DNA of 64,000 bases from assembly GCF_009707325.1 (NCBI RefSeq), contig NZ_CP046103.1, forward strand, positions 2,961,610 to 3,025,609, given 5' to 3'. The notes under the pieces are model-generated. The model was not told the origin of the DNA. It was given only the letters and a program-made list of their open reading frames with translations, and made no database searches. Position numbers and translations under genes: made by a program. This DNA comes from Pseudomonas sp. IB20. Lineage in GTDB: Bacteria; Pseudomonadota; Gammaproteobacteria; Pseudomonadales; Pseudomonadaceae. Numbering within the stretch: position 1 is the stretch's first letter; every line of letters starts with the position of its first letter. This document shows positions 25,453-34,554 of this stretch, piece after piece.

Positions 25453-25841
25453 ACGCAAGCCCGGGCCGAGCAAACCCTCGACCTTGAGCGCCACCTCGCC
25501 GCGCTCACGTGGGCGGTAATCGTAGATGTCCTGAATATCGCGACCGACCATGCAGGTCACCAACTGGTCATGGGTCAGCGCGGCCATGTCGTCAAAGGTG
25601 CGCACGAAGCGGCCGTCCTTGAACACGGTGACGGCGTCGCAGATGCGGAACACTTCTTCCATACGGTGCGACACGTACAGCACCACTTTGCCCTCGTCAC
25701 GCAGGCGCGTGATGATCGCCATCAAGCGGTCGATTTCGCGTGCCGACAGGCTGCTGGTGGGTTCATCGAACGCAATCACATGGGCGCCACGGGACAATGC
25801 CTTGGCGATTTCCACCAGTTGGCGCTGGCCCAGGGACAGGC
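25453..25841 (-). pseudogene. araG: Internal fragment of a sugar ABC-transporter ATPase (AraG type)
   Basis: The minus strand encodes ~130 codons of the AraG/MglA-type double ATPase: the first signature [15 protein letters not shown], Walker [13 protein letters not shown]-loop YVSHRMEE and [12 protein letters not shown] up to [10 protein letters not shown]. This corresponds to roughly residues 140-270 of E. coli AraG. Neither the N-terminal Walker A nor the second ATPase half is present; both ends coincide with the borders of the 181-bp repeat. The permease gene araH is absent from the window. A truncated, non-functional piece as assembled. Confidence 0.88.
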
Positions 25842-26022
25842 ACCAGCCCACATTCGCCTCGACCCGGTTGAACCCGGGGCAGACTTATAGCCAGAACACC
25901 GTGTTCAAATTCTCCGCTGATTAAACTGTGGGCGCAGGCAAGCCTGCGCCCACATTTGATTGCCTCAGTTCCAGAGGCCGATTTTTTCCAGTTCCTGCTT
26001 GAAGTTCTCACGGGTGATCAGC
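25842..26022. repeat. 181-bp direct duplication, copy 2
   Basis: Identical to 25272-25452. This copy continues directly into the intact araF gene, while its left end (galM tail) is detached from galM. Confidence 0.95.
25927..25954. terminator. Bidirectional hairpin after araF (copy 2)
   Basis: Second copy of the TGTGGGCGCAGGC-AA-GCCTGCGCCCACA hairpin, 10 bp beyond the araF stop codon on the minus strand. Confidence 0.7.
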
Positions 26023-26969
26023 GTGACTTCGTCCATGGCGGTGTACTTCGGTGGTTCCTTGCCGGTGGTGACCCAGTCGAACATCATCTTCGCGGTGTTG
26101 TAGCCCTCAATGTGCGGGCTGGGCAGCATCGAGCCGAAGAAGCCGCTGTTGGCTTTCTTCAGTTCGCCGATGGCGTCGGTGCCATTGATGCCGATGCCGA
26201 TCACATTGGCGGCGGCAAAACCGGCCGTTTCGGTAGCGCGTACGCCGCCCAGCACGGTGTTGTCGTTCATGCCGCCGATGATCAGGTTTTTCACGCCGCT
26301 GGGCAGCTTGACCAGTGCCGAGTTGGTGGCATCCATGCTGCCCGGCACGTCAAGGGTCTTGGCGGCGGTGAACACGATGTGGTCCTTGGGGAAGCCCGCG
26401 TCTTCGAGGGATTTGACCGAGCCATCGGTGCGCTTTTTACCGGTGTCGAGTTCATTGAAAGTGTTGATCACCGCATAGGTGTCCTTCCAGTCCCAGCCGC
26501 GTTTTTTCGCCTCGGCCGCCATCGCCGCGCCCTGCCTCTGGCCGACTTCGAAGGCGGCCATGCCCAGGTACGGCACGTCCTCCATGAAGTTGCCCTTGGC
26601 ATCGACAAAACGGTCATCCACCGCAATCACTTTCAGGCCGTTGGCGCGGGCCTTGGCGACGATGGCCGGGCCCAGGGACACGTCCGGCGGGCAGATCACA
26701 AAGCCCTTGGCGCCGTTGGCCGCCAGGCTGTCGATGGCCGAGAGGGTTTTCTCGCCATCGGGCACGGCGATTTTGATCACGGTGAAGCCATGTTCCTTGC
26801 CGGCTTTTTCGGCAAAGGCCCATTCGGTCTGGAACCACGGCTCCTCCGCCTGCTTGACCAGAAAACCGATCTTCACTTCCTCGGCGGCCAGCAACAGGCC
26901 GCTCAGGCTCAGGGCCGACACCGCCGCAGCGGCGCAACATAGGGAACGGATACCACGACGACGATTCAT
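25965..26969 (-). CDS. araF: L-arabinose-type ABC transporter substrate-binding protein
   Basis: A 334-residue periplasmic binding protein with a signal peptide (start MNRRRGIRS, hydrophobic run, cleavage after LLLAA). The mature part tracks E. coli AraF almost block by block: IGFLVKQAEEPWFQTEW, VPDGEKTLSAIDSLAANGAK, GGMNDNTVLGGVRATE and GSMLPSPHIEGY. The ATG at 26969 is chosen for the signal peptide; an open frame extends further upstream through the lactonase gene but is antisense-like noise. Last gene of the leftward operon. Its ATPase and permease partners are missing apart from the araG fragment. Confidence 0.92.
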   Translation of the reverse strand: MNRRRGIRSLCCAAAAVSALSLSGLLLAAEEVKIGFLVKQAEEPWFQTEWAFAEKAGKEHGFTVIKIAVPDGEKTLSAIDSLAANGAKGFVICPPDVSLGPAIVAKARANGLKVIAVDDRFVDAKGNFMEDVPYLGMAAFEVGQRQGAAMAAEAKKRGWDWKDTYAVINTFNELDTGKKRTDGSVKSLEDAGFPKDHIVFTAAKTLDVPGSMDATNSALVKLPSGVKNLIIGGMNDNTVLGGVRATETAGFAAANVIGIGINGTDAIGELKKANSGFFGSMLPSPHIEGYNTAKMMFDWVTTGKEPPKYTAMDEVTLITRENFKQELEKIGLWN

Positions 26970-27006
26970 ACGGGTGACTCCTTGTTGTTGTTTTTGGGTC
27001 TTGGGT

Positions 27007-27870
27007 TTATCCGGCAAAGCGGTGACAGGGCGTGCCTGGCACATCGACCTCGATGGCCAGCACCGCGCCGTCCAGCGGGTGATCGAGTGGGCTGGCGGCG
27101 CTGGTGATGTAGAGGGTGGTGAGGTTGGGGCCACCGAATACGCAACTGGTGGGACGGCTGACGGGCAATTCGATAATCCGGTCCACGCCACCGTCCGGCG
27201 CCAGGCGCAGCAGGCAGCTGCCATCCCAGCGCGCGTTCCAGATATAACCTTGGCTGTCCATCGCCGAGCCGTCCGGCCCGCCACGTGAATGCGGACCGAA
27301 CCATACCTGCGCCGGGTCGAGCTGGCCGCCCGCCTGGATCGAATGCCGGTAGAGCGTGCCATCCAGGCTGTCGCCAAAGTGCACTTGGCTACCGTCCTCG
27401 CTCCACAGCAAGGTATTGGGAATACCCAGGCCATGCAGCAGCGGCGTGACCTGCGCATCGGCATCAATGCGAAACAGGCCGCCGGAACGTCGGGTGATGG
27501 GCAGGTCTTCGCCGTGCTCGCCAATGTTGTTCTGCATGGTGCCCAGCCATAGGCGGCCCTGGGCATCGCAACGCGCTTCATTGCCACGGTTACCGGGTTG
27601 CGGGTCGGCCACGCACAGCAAGCTCAGGGCTTCGGTTTCCAGGTCCAGCCGATACACGCCGCTGCTCAGCGTGACCAACGCATCGCCACTTTCACAGGGA
27701 ATGAAGGCCGAGACGTGCTCGGGCAGCTGCCAGATCTGCAAGTGCCCGCCCATCAGGCGCAGCGCCTGTTTGCCGGCGATATTCACCCAATACAGCGCCT
27801 GGGTCGGCACGTCCCAGAACGGGCCTTCGCCCAACTGCGCACGGTGCGCAGTAACTGCGGTACACGGCAT
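27007..27870 (-). CDS. SMP-30/gluconolactonase-family sugar lactonase
   Basis: A 287-residue six-bladed beta-propeller of the SMP-30/regucalcin family. The divalent-metal ligands typical of the family are visible: Glu in LGEGPFWDVP, the Asn/Asp region in IPNTLLWSEDGS and the aspartate in GGPDGSAMDSQGYIWNARW. It would open the aldonolactone produced by the sugar dehydrogenase. It sits 20 bp after the aldehyde dehydrogenase gene in the five-gene leftward operon. Confidence 0.9.
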   Translation of the reverse strand: MPCTAVTAHRAQLGEGPFWDVPTQALYWVNIAGKQALRLMGGHLQIWQLPEHVSAFIPCESGDALVTLSSGVYRLDLETEALSLLCVADPQPGNRGNEARCDAQGRLWLGTMQNNIGEHGEDLPITRRSGGLFRIDADAQVTPLLHGLGIPNTLLWSEDGSQVHFGDSLDGTLYRHSIQAGGQLDPAQVWFGPHSRGGPDGSAMDSQGYIWNARWDGSCLLRLAPDGGVDRIIELPVSRPTSCVFGGPNLTTLYITSAASPLDHPLDGAVLAIEVDVPGTPCHRFAG

Positions 27871-27890
27871 AAAACCTCCTGGACTGGTGG

Positions 27891-29471
27891 TTACAGCGGG
27901 TCGCGAGATGGCATGCCATCCACCAGCCGTTGGATACGCAACGGGTTGGCGTTTTTTAACGCGTCGGGCAGCAGGCTATCAGGGTAATTCTGCAAGCACA
28001 CCGGGCGCAGGAACCGGTCGATGGCCAAGGTGCCGACCGAGGTGCCACGGGCATCCGAGGTGGCCGGGTACGGGCCGCCATGCACCATCGAATCGCAGAC
28101 TTCCACGCCGGTCGGGTAGCCGTTGAGCAGGATGCGCCCGACTTTCTGTTCCAGCAGTGGGGTGAGTTCGGCGAACTGCTGCAAGTCGTCGGGTTCGCCG
28201 ATGATCGTGGCTGTCAGTTGCCCATGCAGGCCGTGCAAGGCGGCGCTGAGCTGGGCTTGGTCGGCCACCTCGACAAACACCGTGGTCGGGCCGAACACTT
28301 CTTCCTGCAGCACTTCATCGCCGTCGATCAGCAAAGCCACGTCGGCCTTGAACAGCTGCGGCTGCGCCTGATTGACCGCCTGGGCATTGCCCGCCAAGTG
28401 CTGAATGCCAGGGTGCGCCAAGAGTTTCTCCAGGCCTTTGCCATAGCTGCTCAAGGTGCCGGCGTTGAGCATGGTTTGCGCCGGCTGATCAGCGATCAGT
28501 CGCGCAACCTGCTGGGTAAACGCGGTGAACGGCGCCGACGCAATGCCGATCACCACACCAGGGTTGGTGCAAAACTGGCCACAGCCTTGCACCACCGAGG
28601 CGGTCAGGTCGCGAGCCACCGTGTCCGCCCGCGCCTGCAAGGCCTGTGGCAACACGATGACCGGGTTGATGCTCGACATCTCGGCAAACACCGGGATCGG
28701 CTGCGGGCGTGCCGCCGCCATGTCGCACAAGGCGCGGCCGCCCTTGAGCGAGCCGGTAAAACCGACAGCCTGGATCGCCGGGTGCTTGACCAGCGCCTCA
28801 CCGACGCCAGCGCCGAAGATCATATTGAACACGCCCGCCGGCATCTCGGTGGCCTCGGCCGCGCGAATGATCGCATCGGCGACCTGCTCAGCCGTGGCCA
28901 TATGCCCGCTGTGGGCCTTGAACACCACCGGGCAACCTGCCGCGAACGCCGCGGCGGTGTCGCCACCGGCGGTGGAAAACGCCAGGGGAAAGTTGCTCGC
29001 ACCAAACACCGCCACCGGGCCCAGGCCAATGCGGTATTGGCGCAGGTCCGGGCGTGGCAGTGGCTGGCGGTCGGGCAAGGCCTGGTCGATGCGCGCGCCG
29101 TAGAAGTCACCGCGACGCAGCACCGTTGCGAACAGGCGCATCTGGCCGCTGGTGCGCCCGCGTTCGCCTTTGATACGCGCGGCAGGCAGCGCGGTTTCGC
29201 GGCAAACCAGCGCGACGAAGTCATCCCCCAGCGCGTCCAGCTCATCGGCGACGGCATCCAGGAACTGCGCGCGGCGCGAAGCACTCAGCGCACGGTAGGC
29301 GGGGTAAGCCGCTGCGGCGGCCTTGGCGGCGGCGTCGACCTCCGCCGGTGTGGCCTGGTAGAACGTCTGGGCCAAGGCTTCGCCGCTGCTGGCATCAATG
29401 CTTTGCAGGGTCACGCGGCCTTTGGCACTGCGCTGGCCGCCGATGTAGTTATGGCCGAGGAACTGGGGCAT
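27891..29471 (-). CDS. Alpha-ketoglutaric semialdehyde dehydrogenase
   Basis: A 526-residue aldehyde dehydrogenase of the subgroup that oxidises 2,5-dioxopentanoate to 2-oxoglutarate, the last step of non-phosphorylating pentose pathways. Features: VFGASNFPLAFSTAGGDTAA (this subgroup's NADP site), GFTGSLKGGRAL, and catalytic cysteine in GCGQFCTNPG. The ATG at 29471 follows AAGGAGAG. The order in the operon (transporter, FAH protein, this enzyme, lactonase, AraF) supports the pentose pathway assignment. Confidence 0.88.
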   Translation of the reverse strand: MPQFLGHNYIGGQRSAKGRVTLQSIDASSGEALAQTFYQATPAEVDAAAKAAAAAYPAYRALSASRRAQFLDAVADELDALGDDFVALVCRETALPAARIKGERGRTSGQMRLFATVLRRGDFYGARIDQALPDRQPLPRPDLRQYRIGLGPVAVFGASNFPLAFSTAGGDTAAAFAAGCPVVFKAHSGHMATAEQVADAIIRAAEATEMPAGVFNMIFGAGVGEALVKHPAIQAVGFTGSLKGGRALCDMAAARPQPIPVFAEMSSINPVIVLPQALQARADTVARDLTASVVQGCGQFCTNPGVVIGIASAPFTAFTQQVARLIADQPAQTMLNAGTLSSYGKGLEKLLAHPGIQHLAGNAQAVNQAQPQLFKADVALLIDGDEVLQEEVFGPTTVFVEVADQAQLSAALHGLHGQLTATIIGEPDDLQQFAELTPLLEQKVGRILLNGYPTGVEVCDSMVHGGPYPATSDARGTSVGTLAIDRFLRPVCLQNYPDSLLPDALKNANPLRIQRLVDGMPSRDPL

Positions 29472-29481
29472 GGTGCTCTCC

Positions 29482-30474
29482 TTAAAGGGTGATGACATTG
29501 CCGGGCTCGAACGCAGCGCCGGCCTTGCCGACAGCGTTGACCAGCGGCGCGCCAAACTCGGCCTGGCTGATCTCGAACACATCGCCCGGTTGGGTACGTA
29601 TACCGTCGGCGAATGACAGCGTGGCGGTGCCGAAGAAATGAATGTGCACGTCGCCCGGTGTCAGGAATTGACTGTATTTGAAGTGGTGATACTCAAGGTT
29701 TTCCAGGCTGTGGCACATATTCGCCTCGCCACTGAGGAATTCGTTCTGCCAGATCACCTGGCCGTCGCGCAGGATGCGGCTGGTGCCCGCCAGGTGCTGG
29801 GGCAACTCGCCCACGCGCAACTCAGGGCCATAGCTGCAACTGCGCAGTTTGGAGTGAGCCAGGTATAGGTAATTCTTGCGCTCCATCACGTGGTCGGAGA
29901 ATTCGTTGCCCACGGCGAAGCCCAGGCGATAGGGTTTGCCGTCGTGGCCGATCACGTAGAGACCGCCGATTTCCGGCTCTTCACCGGCGTCTTCGGCGAA
30001 CGCCGGCACCGGGAAGGCCTGGCCCGGGCGTACCACGATGCTGCCGTCGCCCTTGTAGAACCACTCGGGTTGTACGCCCGCTTGGCCAGCCAGTGGTTTG
30101 CCGCCCTCCACGCCCCATTTGAAGATGCGCAGGGTGTCGGTCATCGCGCTGTCGTGCGCGCCGTGCTGGTGCATCTTGTCGCGCGCCGAGGCACTGCCCA
30201 GGTGAGTCAGGCCGGTGCCGCTGATCAGCATATGAGCCGGGTCCGGGTGATCGAGTGGCGGCAGGATTTTCAGGTCGGCCAGCAATTCGCCATAGTCGTA
30301 GCTGTCGCCCAGGCCCAGGCTGTCGACCTGTTGCTGCAACTTGACGCCCGCCTCGATGGCCGCCAGCGCCAACTCGCGCACGCTGCGCGCCGTGCGCACT
30401 TCTCTTAGCGTGCTGCCTTGCACCACGCCGACACGGCGTTCGCCGTTGCGTAACTCGAACTGAACTAAACGCAT
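29482..30474 (-). CDS. AraD1/GguC-type fumarylacetoacetate-hydrolase-family protein
   Basis: A 330-residue member of the FAH superfamily, subgroup annotated AraD1 or GguC in proteobacterial pentose operons. Visible signatures are the SGTGLTHLGSASARDKMH block, the metal-ligand region around EEPEIGGLYVIG, and the C-terminal TLSFADGIRTQPGDVFEI. In the pathway it would dehydrate or otherwise process 2-keto-3-deoxy-L-arabonate; in several genomes this role is experimentally assigned to this family, but I cannot confirm it from sequence. GAGGAGAAG precedes the ATG. Confidence 0.85.
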   Translation of the reverse strand: MRLVQFELRNGERRVGVVQGSTLREVRTARSVRELALAAIEAGVKLQQQVDSLGLGDSYDYGELLADLKILPPLDHPDPAHMLISGTGLTHLGSASARDKMHQHGAHDSAMTDTLRIFKWGVEGGKPLAGQAGVQPEWFYKGDGSIVVRPGQAFPVPAFAEDAGEEPEIGGLYVIGHDGKPYRLGFAVGNEFSDHVMERKNYLYLAHSKLRSCSYGPELRVGELPQHLAGTSRILRDGQVIWQNEFLSGEANMCHSLENLEYHHFKYSQFLTPGDVHIHFFGTATLSFADGIRTQPGDVFEISQAEFGAPLVNAVGKAGAAFEPGNVITL

Positions 30475-30489
30475 GCAGCTTCTCCTCGA

Positions 30490-31812
30490 TTAAGTACGTG
30501 TAGCACCACGCGCGCTGGCGGCGAATTGGTCGGCGGGCAGCACGTGCTTGCGCTCCAGCACGCGGTAGACCACGCCGGTCAAGACCAGCCCGAACACCAT
30601 CACCCCGGACAAGAAGTACAAGCCCGAAGCCAGGTTGCCAGTGGATTCCTTGAGCGCGCCAATCACAAATGGGCCGATGTAGCCGCCGAGGTTGCCCACC
30701 GAGTTGATCAGTGCAATCCCCGCCGCCGCACTGGCGCCGGCAAAGAAGCGCCCGGGCAAGGTCCAGAACACTGCCGTGCAGGAAAACAGCGCGAACGCCG
30801 CCAAGCACAGCGCGGCCATTTGCAGCACCGGCACACTCAACCAGGCACTGCAGAACAGGCCGATGGCACCGAGCACATAGAGCACGGCGAGATGGCCATA
30901 ACGATCATTCAACCGGTCGGAACTGCGCGGGATGATCAGCAGCCCGATGATGCCGAAAATGTACGGCACTGCTGAGACGAAACCGGTGACCAGGTCACTG
31001 CCGCCGAACTGTTTGATCAGCGTCGGCAGCCATAGGCCGAGCCCATAAATGCTCAAGGTCACCGGCAGGTAGAACAGCGCCAGCAGCAACACGCGCTTGT
31101 CCTTGAGGGCATGCAGCGGGTTGCCGTGGCGAGTCTGGCCGTAGGCTTGCAGGTCTTTATTCAGCTCGCCGGTGAGCCAGGTTTTCTCGTCCTCGCTCAT
31201 CCACTTGACCTGTTGGGGGCCGTCCGGCAGGAAGCGCAGCACGGGCCAGGTCAGCAGCAGCGCCGGGGTACCGATGACGATGAACAGCCACTGCCAGCCG
31301 TGCAGGCCGAGGATGCCGTCCATGCCCAATAAACCGCCGGACACGGGGCCTGTGATCATCATCGCAATGGGTTGGGAGAGGATGAACAGCCCGAGGATCT
31401 TGCCGCGATGGCGCACTGGGAACCACTGGGTGATGTAGTACAGCACGCCAGGGAAAAACCCCGCCTCCGCCGCGCCGAGCAGAAAGCGCATCACATAGAA
31501 GCTGTGCGGCCCCTGCACGAAGGCCATGCCAATGGTGATGGCGCCCCAGGTCAGCATGATGCGCGCAAACCAGCGCCGCGCGCCGAAGCGATCGAGCATC
31601 AGGTTGCTGGGGATCTCGAACAGGAAGTAGCCAATAAAGAACAGCCCTGCGCCCAAGCCGTACGCCGCGTCGCCGATGCCGACATCGGCGCCCATATGCA
31701 GCTTGGCGAAACCTACCGCTGAGCGGTCCACGTAGGCGATCAGGTACAGCAGGATCAGGAAGGGAATCAGTTTCAGCGTGATGCGCCGAATAAGCCGCAG
31801 TTCCTGGCTCAT
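30490..31812 (-). CDS. MFS transporter, anion:cation symporter (ACS) family
   Basis: A 440-residue twelve-helix transporter with the ACS signatures IAYVDRSAVGFAKLHM in TM1-loop, FEIPSNLMLDRFGARRW, and FLLGAAEAGFFPGVLYYI. Family members import sugar acids such as glucarate, galactonate or tartrate. The ATG at 31812 follows GGAGAT; the longer frame to 31866 has no ribosome site. First gene of the leftward operon, divergent from the dehydratase, with operator-like sites in the shared promoter region. Likely imports an aldonate that feeds the pathway directly. Confidence 0.9.
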   Translation of the reverse strand: MSQELRLIRRITLKLIPFLILLYLIAYVDRSAVGFAKLHMGADVGIGDAAYGLGAGLFFIGYFLFEIPSNLMLDRFGARRWFARIMLTWGAITIGMAFVQGPHSFYVMRFLLGAAEAGFFPGVLYYITQWFPVRHRGKILGLFILSQPIAMMITGPVSGGLLGMDGILGLHGWQWLFIVIGTPALLLTWPVLRFLPDGPQQVKWMSEDEKTWLTGELNKDLQAYGQTRHGNPLHALKDKRVLLLALFYLPVTLSIYGLGLWLPTLIKQFGGSDLVTGFVSAVPYIFGIIGLLIIPRSSDRLNDRYGHLAVLYVLGAIGLFCSAWLSVPVLQMAALCLAAFALFSCTAVFWTLPGRFFAGASAAAGIALINSVGNLGGYIGPFVIGALKESTGNLASGLYFLSGVMVFGLVLTGVVYRVLERKHVLPADQFAASARGATRT

Positions 31813-31904
31813 GGGTCGATCTCCGATTGTTGTTTTTATAGAAGCTCGGCGGCTGGCTCCGGCCAAATTCAGCCAGGGTCATGCCTCAGTTGAAGCCGAC
31901 TATA

Positions 31905-31915
31905 TAGTATGACTA
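31905..31915. promoter_or_regulatory. Candidate FadR/GntR operator (MFS-dehydratase, site 1)
   Basis: TAGTATGACTA matches T.GT...AC.A with TAGT/ACTA arms, as at 24163. It lies 93 bp before the MFS gene start. Confidence 0.65.
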
Positions 31916-31978
31916 TTTACAAAACAACACTTCCAAACCCTCGGGTTTACGCTTATGTTTAGGCGCATATAGAACATA

Positions 31979-31989
31979 TAGTCATACAA
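31979..31989. promoter_or_regulatory. Candidate FadR/GntR operator (MFS-dehydratase, site 2)
   Basis: TAGTCATACAA matches T.GT...AC.A and lies 14 bp before the dehydratase start codon, a position where a bound repressor would block transcription or initiation. ATAGTCATAC here is the reverse complement of the core of site 1. Confidence 0.65.
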
Positions 31990-32003
31990 TAAGAGAGTCG
32001 ATC

Positions 32004-33740
32004 ATGCCTGATAAAAAGCCCGCCCTCCGCTCCGCCCAGTGGTTTGGCACCGCCGACAAGAACGGCTTCATGTACCGCAGCTGGATGAAGAACCAAGGCA
32101 TCGCCGACCATCAGTTCCATGGCAAACCGATCATCGGCATTTGCAACACCTGGTCGGAGCTGACGCCGTGCAACGCGCATTTCCGTCAGATCGCCGAGCA
32201 CGTCAAACGTGGGGTGATCGAGGCCGGTGGCTTCCCGGTGGAATTCCCGGTGTTCTCCAACGGCGAGTCCAACCTACGCCCCACCGCCATGCTCACCCGC
32301 AACCTGGCGAGCATGGACGTTGAGGAAGCGATTCGCGGCAACCCCATCGACGGTGTGGTGCTGCTCACCGGCTGCGACAAAACCACCCCGGCGCTGCTGA
32401 TGGGCGCCGCCAGTTGCGACGTGCCGGCCATCGTCGTCACCGGCGGGCCGATGCTCAATGGCAAGCACAAAGGCCGGGACATCGGCTCGGGCACGGTGGT
32501 GTGGCAGCTCAGCGAACAGGTCAAGGCCGGCACCATTACCCTGGACGATTTCCTCGCGGCCGAAGGCGGCATGTCGCGCTCGGCGGGCACCTGCAACACC
32601 ATGGGCACCGCCTCGACCATGGCCTGCATGGCCGAGGCGCTCGGCACTTCCCTGCCCCACAACGCGGCGATTCCGGCGGTGGATGCGCGCCGGTATGTGC
32701 TGGCGCATATGTCCGGCATGCGCGCGGTGGAGATGGTGCGCGAAGACTTGAAGCTGTCGAAGATCCTGACCAAAGAGGCGTTTGAAAACGCGATACGGGT
32801 GAACGCGGCCATCGGCGGCTCGACCAACGCGGTGATCCACTTGAAAGCCATCGCCGGGCGTATCGGCGTCGAACTCGACCTGGATGACTGGACGCGCATG
32901 GGACGCGGCGTGCCGACCATTGTCGACCTGCAGCCCTCAGGGCGCTTCCTGATGGAGGAGTTCTACTATGCCGGGGGCTTGCCTGCCGTGCTGCGCCGCT
33001 TGGGCGAGGCCAACCTGATCCCGCATCCGAATGCCCTGACCGTCAACGGCAAGTCCCTGGGCGAGAACACCAAGGACTCGCCGATCTACGGCCAAGACGA
33101 AGTGATCCGCACCCTCGACAACCCGATCCGCGCCGACGGCGGCATCTGCGTGCTGCGCGGCAACCTCGCACCGCTGGGCGCCGTGCTCAAGCCATCGGCC
33201 GCCAGCGCGCAACTGATGCAGCACCGTGGCCGTGCGGTGGTGTTCGAGAATTTCGACATGTACAAGGCGCGCATCAATGACCCGGAATTGGACGTGGATG
33301 CCAACTCGATCCTGGTCATGAAAAACTGCGGGCCCAAGGGTTACCCGGGCATGGCCGAAGTCGGCAACATGGGCTTGCCCGCCAAGCTGCTGGCCCAGGG
33401 CGTGACCGACATGGTGCGTATTTCCGATGCGCGCATGAGCGGCACGGCCTACGGCACGGTAGTGCTGCATGTGGCGCCGGAAGCCGCCGCCGGTGGGCCG
33501 TTGGCCACGGTGCAAGAAGGCGACTGGATCGAACTCGACTGCGCCAACGGCCGCCTGCACCTGGACATCCCCGACGCAGAGCTGGCGGCGCGCATGGCGG
33601 ACTTGGCGCCACCGCAGAAGCTGATCGTCGGCGGCTACCGCCAGCTGTACATCGACCATGTGCTGCAGGCCGACCAAGGCTGCGACTTTGACTTTCTGGT
33701 GGGTTGCCGGGGGGCTGAAGTCCCCCGTCATTCCCACTAA
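32004..33740 (+). CDS. IlvD/Edd-family aldonate dehydratase (probable L-arabonate/D-galactonate dehydratase)
   Basis: A 578-residue Fe-S dehydratase. Cluster cysteines lie in IGICNTWSELTPCN, LTGCDKTTPALL and SAGTCNTMGTAST; the C-terminal domain contains RISDARMSGTAYG. The sequence resembles the sugar-acid dehydratase branch (L-arabonate dehydratase) more than biosynthetic IlvD, notably in VEEAIRGNPIDGVVLLTGCDK. It would convert an aldonate to the 2-keto-3-deoxy acid used by the AraD1-type protein. Followed 47 bp later by the GntR regulator gene on the same strand. Confidence 0.9.
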   Translation: MPDKKPALRSAQWFGTADKNGFMYRSWMKNQGIADHQFHGKPIIGICNTWSELTPCNAHFRQIAEHVKRGVIEAGGFPVEFPVFSNGESNLRPTAMLTRNLASMDVEEAIRGNPIDGVVLLTGCDKTTPALLMGAASCDVPAIVVTGGPMLNGKHKGRDIGSGTVVWQLSEQVKAGTITLDDFLAAEGGMSRSAGTCNTMGTASTMACMAEALGTSLPHNAAIPAVDARRYVLAHMSGMRAVEMVREDLKLSKILTKEAFENAIRVNAAIGGSTNAVIHLKAIAGRIGVELDLDDWTRMGRGVPTIVDLQPSGRFLMEEFYYAGGLPAVLRRLGEANLIPHPNALTVNGKSLGENTKDSPIYGQDEVIRTLDNPIRADGGICVLRGNLAPLGAVLKPSAASAQLMQHRGRAVVFENFDMYKARINDPELDVDANSILVMKNCGPKGYPGMAEVGNMGLPAKLLAQGVTDMVRISDARMSGTAYGTVVLHVAPEAAAGGPLATVQEGDWIELDCANGRLHLDIPDAELAARMADLAPPQKLIVGGYRQLYIDHVLQADQGCDFDFLVGCRGAEVPRHSH

Positions 33741-33787
33741 TCGGGATGCTATGATGCCGCCTATTTAGCCAGAGCCTCCCGTTCGTT

Positions 33788-34510
33788 ATGGATCACCAGC
33801 CGCCCAAGCCACGCAAGAGCATGCATGCCCAGATCGTTCAGGACTTGGGCATGCACATCGTTTCCGGTCGCTTCAAGCCCGAAGAACGCCTGCCCATGGA
33901 AGCCACGCTGTGCGAGGAGTACAAGGTCAGCCGCTCGGTGTTGCGTGAGGCGACGCGGGTGCTCAGCGCCAAGGGCCTGGTGTATTCCAAACCACGGGTA
34001 GGCGCCGTGGTGCGGCCGCGCTTGAAATGGCATTTGCTCGACCCGGACGTGCTGTCCTGGCTGATGCAGACCACGCCCCACAGTGAGTTCTTCAACACCC
34101 TGGCCGGCGTGCGGCGCATTCTCGAACCGGAAATCGCCGCCATGGCCGCGACCACCGCCACCGACGAAGACATCGCCACCATCGAAAAAGCCTACCTGGG
34201 CATGGAAACCGCCAAGACCCACGACGCCCTGCTGCAGGCCGACCTGGACTTTCACCGCGCCATCGCCGATGCCACCCGCAACGACTTGCTCGCCTACATG
34301 TGCAACATGCTCTCACTGCCGTTGCGCGAGTCGATCAACATCACCAACCGCCGCCCCGACATCCAGGGCCTGAGCCTGCCGCGCCACAAGGCGATCCTCA
34401 CCGCGATCCAGAACCGCGACGCCCTCGGCGCCCGGCACGCCTCGCTGGTGCAGCTGGATGACACGCGTGTGGCGCTCGACACAGTGATGAATGTGCTGAC
34501 GCCGCTGTAA
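33788..34510 (+). CDS. FadR-subfamily GntR regulator of the sugar-acid genes
   Basis: A 240-residue regulator. The N-terminal winged helix-turn-helix reads FKPEERLPMEATLCEEYKVS then SVLREATRVLSAKGLV; the C-terminal all-helical FCD domain carries metal/ligand residues in QADLDFHRAIADATRN and LPRHKAILTAIQNRD. FCD members respond to carboxylates or sugar acids. Co-directional with the dehydratase and near operators of the FadR pattern, so likely a repressor relieved by a pathway intermediate. Its terminator follows within the duplicated 164-bp segment. Confidence 0.9.
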   Translation: MDHQPPKPRKSMHAQIVQDLGMHIVSGRFKPEERLPMEATLCEEYKVSRSVLREATRVLSAKGLVYSKPRVGAVVRPRLKWHLLDPDVLSWLMQTTPHSEFFNTLAGVRRILEPEIAAMAATTATDEDIATIEKAYLGMETAKTHDALLQADLDFHRAIADATRNDLLAYMCNMLSLPLRESINITNRRPDIQGLSLPRHKAILTAIQNRDALGARHASLVQLDDTRVALDTVMNVLTPL

Positions 34511-34554
34511 ATCCAGCGTCTACGCTCAGGGGGCAGTTCGAGGAACCGGCCATG

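Noticed and set aside
26970..27587. N-terminal extension of araF through the lactonase gene
   Set aside because: The extension runs in another frame over the lactonase gene and contains no domain. The signal peptide of AraF starts at 26969.
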